Shown: positions 17,656 to 26,933, numbered from the stretch's first letter. The stretch is 64,000 bases of DNA from Cellulomonas sp. Leaf395 (GCF_001424125.1 NZ_LMQI01000003.1:648850-712849); one strand, 5' to 3'. Made by a program: numbers and translations. Notes: generated by a model not told the origin, from the letters alone.

Positions 17656-18180
17656 TCAGCCGCGGCGGTACCTGACCTCGAGCAGGCTCGCGCCGCCGAT
17701 GTCGTCGTACCGTTCCACGCCGTCCGCCTGGAACCCGTGCCGCCGGTAGAAGTGCCGGGCACGCTCGTTGTCCGCGAGCACCCACAGTGTCACCGTGGTC
17801 TTGTCGCCGATCTCGGCGATGACGGTCCGCATGAGGTCACGGGCGACGCCGTGGCCCCAGGTCCCCGGGTCGAGGTAGATGGAGAAGATCTCGCGATCGC
17901 CGCGCCGCGCGTCCTCGTCGCGGCTGGGCCCCACGGTGACGAAGCCGACCACGCGGTCCGCCGAGAGGGCGGCCCAGGTATGGATCTCCTCCGCCGGGCC
18001 CTCGCGCAGGTACCGGCCCCACTGCGCGGTGCGTTCGTCCGCGTCCAGGGAGGCGAGGTACGCGTCGGGCACGATGCCCGCGTACGCCTCCTGCCAGGAC
18101 CGCACGTGCACCCGGGCGATGCCTGAAGCGTCCTTCTCGGTGGCGACACGGATCGTCACCTCGTCCAGCTGCTCGACCAT
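17656..18180 (-). CDS. GNAT-family N-acetyltransferase
   Basis: A 174-residue acetyltransferase with the whole Gcn5-related fold: N-terminal VTIRVATEKDASGIARVHVR, the acetyl-CoA loop region FSIYLDPGTWGHGVARDLM (the usual Q/RxxGxG/A appears as GTWGHG), and C-terminal NERARHFYRRHGFQADG. The substrate is unknown; small-molecule or protein N-terminal acetylation are both possible. ATG 18180 is 7 bases after CAGGGT (minus strand, 18188-18193). It lies downstream of rpmB on the same strand but a hairpin separates them. Confidence 0.85.
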   Translation of the reverse strand: MVEQLDEVTIRVATEKDASGIARVHVRSWQEAYAGIVPDAYLASLDADERTAQWGRYLREGPAEEIHTWAALSADRVVGFVTVGPSRDEDARRGDREIFSIYLDPGTWGHGVARDLMRTVIAEIGDKTTVTLWVLADNERARHFYRRHGFQADGVERYDDIGGASLLEVRYRRG

Positions 18181-18213
18181 GGACGTCACCCTGCCACACG
18201 GATCGGGCATGAC

Positions 18214-18247
18214 GAAGGCCCACGAGGTGACAACCTCGCGGGCCTTC
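18214..18247 (-). terminator. terminator after rpmB
   Basis: On the minus strand GAAGGCCCGCGAGGT pairs with ACCTCGTGGGCCTTC around a 4-base loop, with one mismatch in 15 positions. It starts 18 bases after the rpmB stop. No U-tract. Confidence 0.65.
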
Positions 18248-18265
18248 GAATGCGTCGGGTCGACG

Positions 18266-18457
18266 TCAGACGGCGCGCTGCACCTTGCCGGCCTTGAGGC
18301 ACGACGTGCACACGTTGAGACGCTTGGGCGTCCCCGCGACGACGGCACGCACGCGCTGGATGTTCGGGTTCCAGCGCCGCTTCGTGCGCACGTGCGAGTG
18401 CGAGATGCTGTGCCCGAAGCTCGGGCCCTTGGCGCAGACGTCGCAGTTGGCAGCCAC
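18266..18457 (-). CDS. rpmB: 50S ribosomal protein L28
   Basis: A 63-residue ribosomal protein beginning MAANCDVCAKGPSFGHSISH. It keeps both CxxC pairs (CDVC and CTSC), the zinc-binding C+ form; zinc-independent paralogues are usually elsewhere in actinobacteria. GTG 18457 has a good AGGAGAA site 8 bases upstream, so this is a leadered transcript. It is divergent from the DAK2 gene, as in mycobacteria. Confidence 0.95.
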   Translation of the reverse strand: MAANCDVCAKGPSFGHSISHSHVRTKRRWNPNIQRVRAVVAGTPKRLNVCTSCLKAGKVQRAV

Positions 18458-18766
18458 GGTCTTCTCCTGTTGCTCTTGTGGAACATGAGCCGCGTGTGCG
18501 GCGAAGTCATGGGTCGGGGCGCACGTGCGACACCGTCTCCGTACCGTTTCCGGAAGTGGATTCGGGGGCCGCCGTCGGGCACCACCTGCGCCCAGCGAGG
18601 CCGGGCAACCGGTCAAGACTAGCCCATCGGGGACGTCGGCCCAAATGTGGGTGGGATGAGGCAGGGTGGTGCCTCGTCGCCGCCGTTGCACGGTCTGTGC
18701 CGCGATGTCGGTGGCGACGGTTCTGGCGATGATGGTGCTGCTGCGGAACGAGACGGCGGAGGTGCG
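18458..18766. promoter_or_regulatory. rpmB / DAK2 divergent intergenic region
   Basis: This 309-base region has no convincing gene. On the minus strand TTGGGC (18639-18644) and TAGTCT (18616-18621) are spaced by 17 bases and would start an rpmB transcript with a leader of about 150 bases. On the plus strand I see no clear promoter for the DAK2 gene, only its ribosome binding site (GGAGG, 18758-18762). A plus-strand frame continues upstream of GTG 18767 but lacks conserved residues. Confidence 0.45.
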
Positions 18767-20296
18767 GTGGATCTGCTGGAGGCAGCGGCGGTGCGCGCCT
18801 GGGCGGTCGCGGCACGCGTGGCGCTCGAGGTGGCGGCGGACCGGATTGACGCCGTCAACGTGTTCCCGGTCGCCGACTCGGACACGGGCACCAACGTCCT
18901 GCTCACCGTCGTGGGCGGTGCCGACGCGGTCGCTGTTCTCCCGGCGGACGCCGTGGCCCGCGACGTCGCGCGCGCGTTCGGACGCGGCGCCCTGCTCGCG
19001 GCGCGCGGCAACGCCGGCGTCATCGTGAGCCAGTACCTGACGGGCTTCGCTCGTGCGCTGCCCGCGCGGGCCGGCGCTCCCGAGGTCGCTCACGCGCTGA
19101 CCGTGGCCGCCCGGGCCGCCCGTGAGGCGACCGTGGAGCCGCAGGAGGGCACGGTGCTCACGCTGGCCGACGTCCTCGCGGTCGCGGCGACGACCGCGGC
19201 CGACGCCGGTGCGGACCTCCCGACGGTGCTCACGGAGGCGGTCGCGGAAGCCCTGCGCGCCCTCGGGCGGATCAGCGCCCTGCACCCCGTGCTGCGCGCG
19301 GCCCGGGTGCTTGACGCCGGCGCCTGCGCGCTGCTGGTCGTCCTGGACGCGCTGGCCCGCGCGGTCGGCGACGAGCGGCCGGTGCACGTCCCGCTCGACT
19401 GGCTGCCCTCGGCCGCCGCGCACCACCGGTCGGTGGAGTCCGCCGGCGGTGCGTACGAGGTCATGCTGCTGGTCAGCGACGACCGCGCGGGCGACGGCGC
19501 CGTCATCGACACCGGCGCGGAGCTCCGGGCGCGCATGGGTGGGCTGGGCGACTCGGTGGCCGTGGTCGGCGGGGACGGGTGGTGGCACGTGCACGTCCAC
19601 ACCGACCAGCCGGCCGCTGCGATCGCCGCCGCAGCGCTGGGTCGACGCGAGCAGGTCCTCGTCCGGCTCCTGGCCGGGGCGCACGCCGGCGGGTCGGCTC
19701 TGCACGGCCGTGCCGACGGCCGGGAGCGGTGGGGCGTGGTGGTGTGCACCGCCGCGGCCTCCCTGGCCACCTGGTACGCCGCCTCGGGCGCGGTCGTCCT
19801 GGTCCGCTGCCCCGAGGCTCCGATCCGGGCCGGTCACCTCGAACGGGCAGTCACGGACACCGGCGCGACGCACGTGGTGCTGCTGCCGGGTACCGGTGCG
19901 GGTGCGCAGGAGGCGACGGCGGTGTCGATCCCCGGGGTCGTCGTCGAGGTGCTCGACGCGGCAGACGAGGTCCGTGCCGCCGTCGGGTCGCTGGCCCTGG
20001 CCGGTGAGGGGCCGACGTCCGAGGGCTGCGCGGCGGCGCAGGCGGCGCTGGCCCGGCTCGACGTGCACGCCGTCGATATCGCCTCCGCGCGAGCCGTGAC
20101 CGACGCGGTCGACGCGCTCGTGCGGACGCCACGGCCGACCGCGGCCGAGAGCCTCACGGTGCTCGGCCGGGACACGTCGGACGGGGAGCTCCTCGACGCC
20201 CTCGTCGCGCACCTGGCGGCGCACCACCCCAGCCTCGAGGCGACGGTGGTCGGACCGACAGGGCACGGTCCCGCGCTCGTGCTCGGGCTGGACTGA
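18767..20296 (+). CDS. DAK2-domain protein, FakA-like fatty-acid kinase
   Basis: A 509-residue protein. The N-terminal DhaL/DAK2 kinase domain (about 1-195) contains IDAVNVFPVADSDTGTNVLL, whose aspartates bind Mg-ATP, and LLAARGNAGVIVSQYLTGF. The C-terminal part resembles the FakA/YloV regulatory domain. In Firmicutes FakA phosphorylates fatty acids carried by FakB; by analogy this should be cytoplasmic lipid metabolism, but no fakB/degV gene is in the window. GTG 18767 is chosen for the adjacent GGAGG and for the expected N-terminus. The rpmB-DAK2-recG order is widely conserved. Confidence 0.8.
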   Translation: MDLLEAAAVRAWAVAARVALEVAADRIDAVNVFPVADSDTGTNVLLTVVGGADAVAVLPADAVARDVARAFGRGALLAARGNAGVIVSQYLTGFARALPARAGAPEVAHALTVAARAAREATVEPQEGTVLTLADVLAVAATTAADAGADLPTVLTEAVAEALRALGRISALHPVLRAARVLDAGACALLVVLDALARAVGDERPVHVPLDWLPSAAAHHRSVESAGGAYEVMLLVSDDRAGDGAVIDTGAELRARMGGLGDSVAVVGGDGWWHVHVHTDQPAAAIAAAALGRREQVLVRLLAGAHAGGSALHGRADGRERWGVVVCTAAASLATWYAASGAVVLVRCPEAPIRAGHLERAVTDTGATHVVLLPGTGAGAQEATAVSIPGVVVEVLDAADEVRAAVGSLALAGEGPTSEGCAAAQAALARLDVHAVDIASARAVTDAVDALVRTPRPTAAESLTVLGRDTSDGELLDALVAHLAAHHPSLEATVVGPTGHGPALVLGLD

Positions 20297-20298
20297 CC

Positions 20299-22584
20299 GT
20301 GGCGACGAGCAAGGGGATCCGGTACCACGACAGCGTGCACACGCACGTCGAGGCGCTCGAGGAGCGGGTGCCCGGGAAGCCCGCCGAGCTGAAGAAGCTC
20401 GCGACCCTCGGCATCGAGACGGTCGGAGACCTGCTGGCCCACTACCCGTGGCGCTACGCCGACTCGCGGGAGGTCACGGACATCGCCGGCCTGGCGGTGG
20501 GTCGCAACGTCTCGCTCGTCGCGCAGGTGCGCAGCGCGGAGGTCCGGCTGGCGCAGAAGACGGGCAAGCCGCGGGTCGAGGCCAAGGTCACGGACGGCGC
20601 TCGCACCCTCGACCTCGTGATCTTCATGCCGCACCGCGGTGCGGCCGACTTCCACGTCAAGCGCCTGGTGCCAGGGTCGCTCGGGCTCTTCTCGGGGCAG
20701 ATCAACGTGTTCAGCGGGCGGCTCCAGCTGGCCAACCCCACGTACGCGATCTTCAGGCACGAGGTCGACGAGGCTGTGGCGCTCGAGGAGGCCGAGTGGC
20801 CGATCCCGATCTACCCGGCGACCGCCGGGCTGGAGTCGGACAAGATCCGAGCAAAGGTGCGGGAGGTCCTGGCGCCCCTGACCGAGGCAGACGTACCGGA
20901 CCCCGTGCCGGACGTCGTGCGCGCCGAGCGTCACCTCGCGTCGCGCTGGAGCGCCCTGCGGGGCGTCCACGTCCCGCAGACCGAGGACGACTGGCGCAAG
21001 GGCCAGGCGCGGCTGCGGTACGAGGAGGCCTTCGTCCTGCAGGTCGAGCTGGCCCGTCGTCGAGCCCACGCGCAGCGCGAGGAGTCGACAGCCCGCCCGG
21101 CCCGGTCTGGGGGGTTGCTGGAGGCCTTCGACGCGCGGTTGCCGTTCGTCCTCACCGACGGGCAGGTCGCCGCAGGGGAGCAGATCGCCGCCGACCTCGC
21201 GCGGTCGCACCCCATGCAGAGGCTGCTCCAGGGGGAGGTCGGCTCGGGCAAGACCGTGGTGGCGCTGCGCGCGATGCTGCAGGTGGTCGACGCAGGCGGA
21301 CAGGCGGCGCTGCTGGCGCCCACGTCGGTGCTCGCTGCGCAGCACGTCCGCACGCTGCGTGCGCTGCTGGGGGACCTGGCCGAGGGTGGTCTGCTGGGCG
21401 GCTCGGAGATCGGCACCCGGGTGGCTCTGCTCACCGGCGCGCAGAGCACGGCGGAGCGGCGCAGCAACCTGCTGGAGGCGGCGAGCGGTCAGGCGGGGAT
21501 CGTAGTCGGCACGCACGCGCTGCTGTCGGACCCGGTGCAGTTCGCGGACCTCGGGCTCGTGGTCATCGACGAGCAGCACAAGTTCGGCGTCGAGCAGCGG
21601 GGTCGGTTGCAGGCCAAGGCCGCGAACGCGCCACACCTGCTGGTGACCACCGCCACGCCGATCCCGCGCACGGTGGCGATGACGGTGTTCGGCGAGCTGG
21701 AGATCTCGGAGCTGCGGCACGTCCCGGCCGGTCGCAGCGGCATCACCACCCACGTGGTCCCGGCCGACAACCGGCCCTGGATGGACCGGACGTGGAACCG
21801 GGTGCGCGAGGAGGTCGAGCGCGGCGGGCGGGCGTTCGTGGTGTGCGCGCGCATCGACGCCGACGATGAGGCCGACGGTGCTGACGCTGCTGACGGTGCC
21901 GAGATGGTCCCCGACGAGCCGGCCACCGTCGGGGAGGCGCAGGCCGCCGCGCAGCGCGCACCCAGGAAGCCGTTGCGCGCCGTCCTCGAGGTCGCCGAGA
22001 CGCTGCGGGACGATCCGCGTCTGGGCGGCGCGGCGGTCGGCCTCCTGCACGGGCGCATGACGAGCGAGGAGAAGGACCGGGCCATCGCGGACTTCACCTC
22101 CGGACGCACCCCGGTGCTCGTGTCGACGACGGTCATCGAGGTCGGCGTCGACGTGCCCGCGGCCACGATCATGGTGATCCTCGACGCTCACGTCTTCGGC
22201 CTCTCGCAGCTGCACCAGCTGCGTGGCCGGGTGGGCCGGGGGAGCGCCCCGGGCCTGTGCCTCCTCGTCGCGGACGCTCCCGAGGGCACCGTCGCCGCCC
22301 AGCGGCTGGGTGCGCTGGCAGCGACGACCGACGGGTTCGAGCTGGCGCGCGTCGACCTCGAGCTGCGCAGGGAGGGCGACGTCCTGGGCTCGGCGCAGTC
22401 CGGGAAGCGCGGCACGCTGCGGTTCCTGCGCATCGTCAGCGACGGTGCGGTCATCGACCGGGCGCGCGACGACGCGCAGGCACTGGTCGAGACGGACCCG
22501 GAGCTGGCCGCGTGGCCGGCGCTGCGTGCCGCGATCGACCTGCAGCTGGCGGACGGGCGCGAGGAGTTCCTCGGCCAGAGCTGA
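20299..22584 (+). CDS. recG: ATP-dependent DNA helicase RecG
   Basis: A 761-residue helicase that reverses stalled forks and processes recombination intermediates. An N-terminal wedge/OB domain (about 60-180) precedes the motor: Walker A LLQGEVGSGKTVVALRAM, motif II VVIDEQHKFGVEQR, motif III TATPIPRTVAMT, and motif VI QLRGRVGRG. At about residues 515-550 there is an acidic/Ala-rich insertion (DADDEADGADAADGAEMV and neighbours) between motor motifs that looks disordered. GTG 20299 follows the DAK2 stop by 2 bases, so they are co-transcribed. Confidence 0.95.
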   Translation: MATSKGIRYHDSVHTHVEALEERVPGKPAELKKLATLGIETVGDLLAHYPWRYADSREVTDIAGLAVGRNVSLVAQVRSAEVRLAQKTGKPRVEAKVTDGARTLDLVIFMPHRGAADFHVKRLVPGSLGLFSGQINVFSGRLQLANPTYAIFRHEVDEAVALEEAEWPIPIYPATAGLESDKIRAKVREVLAPLTEADVPDPVPDVVRAERHLASRWSALRGVHVPQTEDDWRKGQARLRYEEAFVLQVELARRRAHAQREESTARPARSGGLLEAFDARLPFVLTDGQVAAGEQIAADLARSHPMQRLLQGEVGSGKTVVALRAMLQVVDAGGQAALLAPTSVLAAQHVRTLRALLGDLAEGGLLGGSEIGTRVALLTGAQSTAERRSNLLEAASGQAGIVVGTHALLSDPVQFADLGLVVIDEQHKFGVEQRGRLQAKAANAPHLLVTTATPIPRTVAMTVFGELEISELRHVPAGRSGITTHVVPADNRPWMDRTWNRVREEVERGGRAFVVCARIDADDEADGADAADGAEMVPDEPATVGEAQAAAQRAPRKPLRAVLEVAETLRDDPRLGGAAVGLLHGRMTSEEKDRAIADFTSGRTPVLVSTTVIEVGVDVPAATIMVILDAHVFGLSQLHQLRGRVGRGSAPGLCLLVADAPEGTVAAQRLGALAATTDGFELARVDLELRREGDVLGSAQSGKRGTLRFLRIVSDGAVIDRARDDAQALVETDPELAAWPALRAAIDLQLADGREEFLGQS

Positions 22585-22657
22585 GCCGGAACGGAGTCGG
22601 AGCGTTGCGTCAGAAAGCTGCGTCGGAGTCACGGCGACCTCGCATACCCTGACGCAC

Positions 22658-23350
22658 GTGCCCAAGAAGCCCGTCATCCGCGCGCAGGACCTGATCGTCG
22701 GCTACGGCGGGGCGCCCGTGTGCGCACCCGTGACATTCACGCTGGCACCCGGAAAGGTCGTCGCCCTCGTCGGCGCCAACGGCTCCGGGAAGTCGACGGT
22801 GCTCCGGGCCGTGATCGGGTTGCTCGAGCCGTCGGGCGGCACGCTCCGCGTGTTCGACGGCCCCGTCGACGAGCGCGACGTCGCGTTCCGCACGAAGGTG
22901 GCCAGCGTCCTCGACGACGACGCGTACTTCCCGGGGCTCACCGTCTCCGAGCACCTGTACCTGACTGCCCGCGGGCACGGCGTGCACGGCGCGCAGGAGG
23001 TCGTCGCCGAGCTCCTCGCCGACTTCGGTCTGGCCGACCACGCGCGGTCGCTGCCGGTCGCGCTCTCGTCCGGTCAGCGTCGCCGGCTCCTGCTCGCCGC
23101 GGGCTTCGTCCGACCGCGCTCCCTGCTCGTCCTCGACGAGCCGGAGCAGCGCCTCGACCGCGCGATGCGGGACCGGCTGGCCGCGCGGATCGTCGCGGAG
23201 AAGACCGCGGGTGGTTCCGTGCTCCTGGCGACGCACGACCCCGATCTGCTGCGGGCGGTCGCCGACCGGGCCGTGCACGTCGCGGACGACGTCACGCGGG
23301 TGCTGCCCACCGACCAGGCCGCCGACCTGATCTCGCGGGAGAACCCGTGA
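22658..23350 (+). CDS. ABC transporter ATP-binding protein
   Basis: A 230-residue nucleotide-binding subunit: Walker A VGANGSGKSTVLRAVIG, Q-loop region near DDDAYFPGL, signature LSSGQRRRLLLAAGF (LSSGQ in place of LSGGQ), Walker B LLVLDEPEQRLD. The stop overlaps the GTG of a multi-spanning partner (GTGA). It resembles ATPases of ABC-2 type exporters. GTG 22658 is 7 bases after TACCCT (22645-22650), so leaderless. Substrate unknown. Confidence 0.85.
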   Translation: MPKKPVIRAQDLIVGYGGAPVCAPVTFTLAPGKVVALVGANGSGKSTVLRAVIGLLEPSGGTLRVFDGPVDERDVAFRTKVASVLDDDAYFPGLTVSEHLYLTARGHGVHGAQEVVAELLADFGLADHARSLPVALSSGQRRRLLLAAGFVRPRSLLVLDEPEQRLDRAMRDRLAARIVAEKTAGGSVLLATHDPDLLRAVADRAVHVADDVTRVLPTDQAADLISRENP

Positions 23351-24960
23351 CCGCGATCGACCACGACGACGAGCCCGTGGTCCAGCCCTTCGAGGTCGGC
23401 GCGGTGCCGTCCGCGAAGAGCATCCGTCGCTTCACGTCCCAGGCGGCGAACGCCCGCGGGGGCGCCAGCCTCGGTTCGTTGCTGGGCGGCGTCTACTACG
23501 CGGTCATCAGCATCGCGATCAGCGTCGGCATCGCGCTGGGCTTCGCCCAGGCGATGCGTACGTCCCTGCCGCCCGCGCCCGAGGTGGAGGCGCCGCTCTC
23601 GCTGAGCCTCGCGACGCTCGTCGTCGTCATCATCGTGGCGCTCGCGGGGGCGCTCCTGTCGCTCGCCGGGCGTCTCGGGCCCGTCGGTGCCGGGGGAGCG
23701 GAGGCGGCCTGGTGGCTCGGGCTGCCGGTCGACCGACGCGGGCTGCTGCGCCCCGCCGCGCGCCGGTTGCCGCTGCTCGCCGGTTTCGTCGGTGCGATCC
23801 TCGTCGCGCTCCTGGACGCCGGGCTGCTCGCCGACCCGGGTCTGCGCGTCGTCCGAGTCGCGTCCACCGCGGCCCTGGTCGCGGCGGGGATCGTCCTGCT
23901 CGCGGCCGTGGGACAGTCGGCGAGCGTGTCGCGGCGCTCCATCGCGCTCGCCGGCGACGTCCTGCTCTTCCTCGCCCCGGTCGCAGCCGTGGTCCTCGCG
24001 CGGGTCGGCTGGTCCGTCGACGAGGTGCCCACTGCGCCGTGGTGGTTCGTGGTCGGACTCGTGCCCGTGGTCGTCGTGCTCGCGGTCGTCGTCGACCGTC
24101 GGCTCGGCCGCATCCCGTCGCGGACCCTGGTGGAGAGCGGGTCGGTGGCCTCGCAGGCTGTGGGCGCGGTGGTCTCGATGGACTCGCGCGAGCTCGGTCG
24201 GGCGCTGACCGACGGGGCCGCTGCACCGGTGCGCCGGTGGATCTCGCCGCTGAGCACGGCTCGCGGTCCGGTGTCCGCGCTGATCACGGCCGACCTGGTG
24301 GTGCTGAGACGCTCGGCGCGGCACATGGTGCAGCTCGTCGTCGCGGCGCTGGTGCCCGTCCTGGTCAGCACCGTGCCGCAGCTCGCCAGCCCGGTCGGTG
24401 TGCTGCTCGCCCTGCTGATCGCCGGCTCCGTCGCGACGAGCGCAACCGCTGAGGGCGCCCGGCGCGCCGAGATGGCGCCGATCCTGGACCGTCTGCTGCC
24501 GATCGACGCCAAGACCGTCCGCCGCCTGCGCATGGTCGTACCGGCCGCGGCGATGCTGCTGTGGTCGGTCGTCGCGTTCGCGGCGGTCGGCCGGTGGGCG
24601 TCCGACGTGCCCGGCTGGGTCGCGCTCGGGATCGCCTCGACGCCCGTGTGGGCGGCGGCGGCCGTGCGCGGCAGCTACCGGCCCGCCCCGAACTGGGGCG
24701 GTCCGCTCGTATCGACGCCGATGGGCGCGCTGCCCACCGGGGTGGCCACCGTGCTCGCCCGCGGGCCGGACCTCGTCATCCTCGGCCTGCTGCCGGTGTG
24801 GATCGCGGTGCTGCTCCGGACCGTGAACGCACCCCTGCTCTACTCGCAGATCGTCCTGTCGGTCATCGCCGTGGCGATCGCCTCGTCCATCCGGACGCGG
24901 TCGCTCATGGAGACCCTGATGGACGCGCAGGAGCAGGAGCGGGCCGGAGCGCGCCGGTGA
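23347..24960 (+). CDS. multi-spanning membrane partner of the ABC ATPase
   Basis: A 537-residue integral membrane protein with about 10-12 hydrophobic segments in two halves separated by a soluble stretch (about 260-320). It most resembles actinobacterial proteins I remember as DUF6297; that name is from memory. The start GTG overlaps the ATPase stop by 4 bases and its own stop overlaps the rsmD start by 4 bases, so all three are translated in series. It is presumably the permease of the ABC pair; no substrate or phenotype can be deduced. Confidence 0.65.
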   Translation: MTAIDHDDEPVVQPFEVGAVPSAKSIRRFTSQAANARGGASLGSLLGGVYYAVISIAISVGIALGFAQAMRTSLPPAPEVEAPLSLSLATLVVVIIVALAGALLSLAGRLGPVGAGGAEAAWWLGLPVDRRGLLRPAARRLPLLAGFVGAILVALLDAGLLADPGLRVVRVASTAALVAAGIVLLAAVGQSASVSRRSIALAGDVLLFLAPVAAVVLARVGWSVDEVPTAPWWFVVGLVPVVVVLAVVVDRRLGRIPSRTLVESGSVASQAVGAVVSMDSRELGRALTDGAAAPVRRWISPLSTARGPVSALITADLVVLRRSARHMVQLVVAALVPVLVSTVPQLASPVGVLLALLIAGSVATSATAEGARRAEMAPILDRLLPIDAKTVRRLRMVVPAAAMLLWSVVAFAAVGRWASDVPGWVALGIASTPVWAAAAVRGSYRPAPNWGGPLVSTPMGALPTGVATVLARGPDLVILGLLPVWIAVLLRTVNAPLLYSQIVLSVIAVAIASSIRTRSLMETLMDAQEQERAGARR

Positions 24961-25514
24961 CGCGGATCGTCGCAGGGACGGTCGGCGGTCGCGTCCTGCA
25001 GGTCCCGCGCGCGGGCACCCGCCCGACGAGCGAGCGCGTCCGGGAGGCGCTGTTCTCCCGCCTGGAGCACCTCGACGTGGTCGACGGCGCCCGAGTGCTC
25101 GACCTGTACGCCGGCTCGGGGGCGCTCGGCATCGAGGCCGCGAGCCGTGGGGCCGCGCACGTCACGCTGGTCGAGTCCGCGCGCGACGCCGCCGACGTCT
25201 GCCGCCGCAACGTGACCACGCTCGGACTGGCGGCCACGGTGCAGGTGGTCGCGGAGAAGGCGGAACGGTTCACCCAGCGTGCGACTGTCGCGCCCTGGGA
25301 CCTGGTGCTGATCGACCCGCCGTACGACCTTGCGGAGGACGACCTGGCCGGGGTGCTGGCCGGGGTCACGCCCGCGCTCACGGCACACGCGGTGGTCGTG
25401 GTGGAGCGGGCGTCACGCACCCGGGAGCCGACGTGGCCACCGGCTATGGTCCGGTTCGACCGACGGGCCTACGGGGACACCATCATGTGGTTCGCGGAGC
25501 TCCCCGAGTCGTGA
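24957..25514 (+). CDS. rsmD: 16S rRNA (guanine966-N2)-methyltransferase
   Basis: A 185-residue SAM-dependent methyltransferase modifying G966 of 16S rRNA. It starts with MTRIVAGTVGGRVLQVP and RPTSERVREALFSRL typical of RsmD, has SAM motif I VLDLYAGSGALGIEAASRGA and catalytic motif IV LIDPPYD. The start GTG overlaps the upstream permease stop. Its last 46 bases are overlapped in antisense by the remains of a GNAT gene. In many bacteria rsmD is next to coaD, as here. Confidence 0.95.
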   Translation: MTRIVAGTVGGRVLQVPRAGTRPTSERVREALFSRLEHLDVVDGARVLDLYAGSGALGIEAASRGAAHVTLVESARDAADVCRRNVTTLGLAATVQVVAEKAERFTQRATVAPWDLVLIDPPYDLAEDDLAGVLAGVTPALTAHAVVVVERASRTREPTWPPAMVRFDRRAYGDTIMWFAELPES

Positions 25515-25746
25515 CCGCGGTGCAGGCCCGTGACCACGGGGCCGTCCGGTCCGGGGGGTGCCGTGCCCGCGACGGCGAAGCCCATCCGGCGGTAGAACGG
25601 CAGGTTCCGTGGATCGGTCGTCCCGAGGTACGTCCCGACGCCGCCCACGCCATCAACGGGTTCGTGCGGTAGGCGCGGGCCAGGACCGTGCGGACCGCGG
25701 GGGAGTCGGCGGCCGACGCGTGGTCGACGACGACGTCGAGAGCCAT
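25469..25746 (-). pseudogene. decayed GNAT acetyltransferase with intact promoter
   Basis: Minus-strand ATG 25746 opens MALDVVVDHASAADSPAVRT and RTNPLMAWAAS, the normal N-terminus of a GNAT acetyltransferase. The middle of the fold is missing. The conserved C-terminal strand-helix TYLGTTDPRNLPFYRRMGFA follows immediately but in another frame, and this frame runs to a stop at 25469, inside rsmD in antisense. A full-length member is about 190-200 residues, so several hundred bases are deleted plus a frameshift. TACCCT (minus strand, 25753-25758) still sits exactly 6 bases before the ATG. Confidence 0.75.
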
Positions 25747-25812
25747 GCCCCGAGGGTAGGGCTGCCGCGCGTTCCGGATGGGCGGGACGGGCCGCTGGCC
25801 TACCCTGACCAG

Positions 25813-26301
25813 GTGACCACTGCCGTCTGCCCCGGGTCCTTCGACCCGCTCACGCTCGGGCACCTGGATGTCGTCCGGCGCGCGAGCACGATGTTCGACC
25901 AGGTGGTGGTCGGTGTCGCACGGAACTCGTCGAAGGCGTCGCTGCTCCCGGTCGAGGAGCGGGTCGCCCTGGCGCGTGCGGCGCTCTCGGACCTGGACGG
26001 CGTGCGCGTCGAGGCCGTCGACGGGCTGCTCGCCGACTTCGTCCGTACGGTGGGTGCCGTCGCGGTGGTCAAAGGGCTGCGCGGTGGCGCCGACTTCGAC
26101 GCCGAGCTGCCGATGGCGCTGATGAACCGGCACCTGTCGGGGGTGGAGACGGTGTTCGTCGTGGGCGACCAGGCGCTGGCGCACATCGCGTCGTCGCTGG
26201 TCAAGGACATCGCGCGCTACGGCGGTCCGATCGACGACCTGGTACCGGAGGGTGTCGCGGAGGCGGTGCGGGCAGCACTACGAGGAGGGGACGCAGGATG
26301 A
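25813..26301 (+). CDS. coaD: phosphopantetheine adenylyltransferase
   Basis: A 162-residue enzyme of coenzyme A synthesis, adenylating 4'-phosphopantetheine. It has the nucleotidyltransferase motif CPGSFDPLTLGHLDVVRRAS (the T/HxGH motif as TLGH) and the C-terminal SSLVKDIARYGG. Length matches the family, which fixes the start at GTG 25813; TACCCT (25801-25806) lies exactly 6 bases upstream. Its stop overlaps the next gene start (ATGA). Confidence 0.96.
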   Translation: MTTAVCPGSFDPLTLGHLDVVRRASTMFDQVVVGVARNSSKASLLPVEERVALARAALSDLDGVRVEAVDGLLADFVRTVGAVAVVKGLRGGADFDAELPMALMNRHLSGVETVFVVGDQALAHIASSLVKDIARYGGPIDDLVPEGVAEAVRAALRGGDAG

Positions 26302-26789
26302 CGGAAGAGGACCCGACCACGAGGCCCGAGGGCCTCACCGGCGTGCTGGACGCGATCGCGTCGGCGGTGGCGAACGCCCGGGCGATGCCGATGTCGTCGT
26401 CGGTGCTGGTGAACCGCGCCGAGCTGCTGGACCTGGTGGACCAGGCACGGGACGTGCTGCCCAGCCAGCTCTCGCGGGCCGACGAGGTGCTGGCCGACGC
26501 GGACACCGCCCGGTCGGTCGCCCAGGCGGACGCTGACGCGCTGCTGGCGCAGGCGCGCGCGCAGGCGGCGGCCCTCGTCGACCGGGAGGCCGTGGTCGTC
26601 GCTGCGCAGGAGCGCGCCGCGGAGCTGGTCGCGCAGGCCGAGCAGGTGGCCGAGGGCCTCCAGCGGGACGCCGACGACTACTGCGACCGTCGGCTGGCGG
26701 ACTTCGAGATCGACCTGGGCAAGGTGCTGAGCCAGGTGCAGGCGGGTCGCGCGAAGCTCGCGGGCCGGCTGGGCGTCGACGACGCGTGA
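26298..26789 (+). CDS. coiled-coil protein, SepIVA/DivIVA-like
   Basis: A 163-residue, mostly helical protein. Residues about 60-130 are an Ala/Glu/Arg-rich coiled coil (AQADADALLAQARAQAAALV and following). In mycobacteria the neighbour of the DUF177 gene is SepIVA, a DivIVA-domain septation factor; this protein has the same coiled-coil character but is shorter, so I treat it as a likely relative rather than a proven orthologue. The ATG overlaps the coaD stop. A role in polar growth or septation is inferred from context only. Confidence 0.6.
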   Translation: MTEEDPTTRPEGLTGVLDAIASAVANARAMPMSSSVLVNRAELLDLVDQARDVLPSQLSRADEVLADADTARSVAQADADALLAQARAQAAALVDREAVVVAAQERAAELVAQAEQVAEGLQRDADDYCDRRLADFEIDLGKVLSQVQAGRAKLAGRLGVDDA

Positions 26790-26847
26790 GGTGCAGCGTC
26801 GACGAGAGCTGACCGCCGGGGTGAGACCTGCGCCACTCCTGATGGAT

Positions 26848-26877
26848 TTGGGTGGCTCCTGACCTGTGCCGTAGAGT
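26848..26877 (+). promoter_or_regulatory. candidate promoter of DUF177-rpmF-rnc-mutM
   Basis: TTGGGT (26848-26853) and TAGAGT (26872-26877) are spaced by 18 bases. The predicted leader of about 50 bases carries AGGGGA before GTG 26934. Confidence 0.5.
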
Positions 26878-26933
26878 TATCCGTTGGTTCTGCCGCTCAT
26901 GGCTGGACCGAGATCAACGAGGGGACCCTGGCC

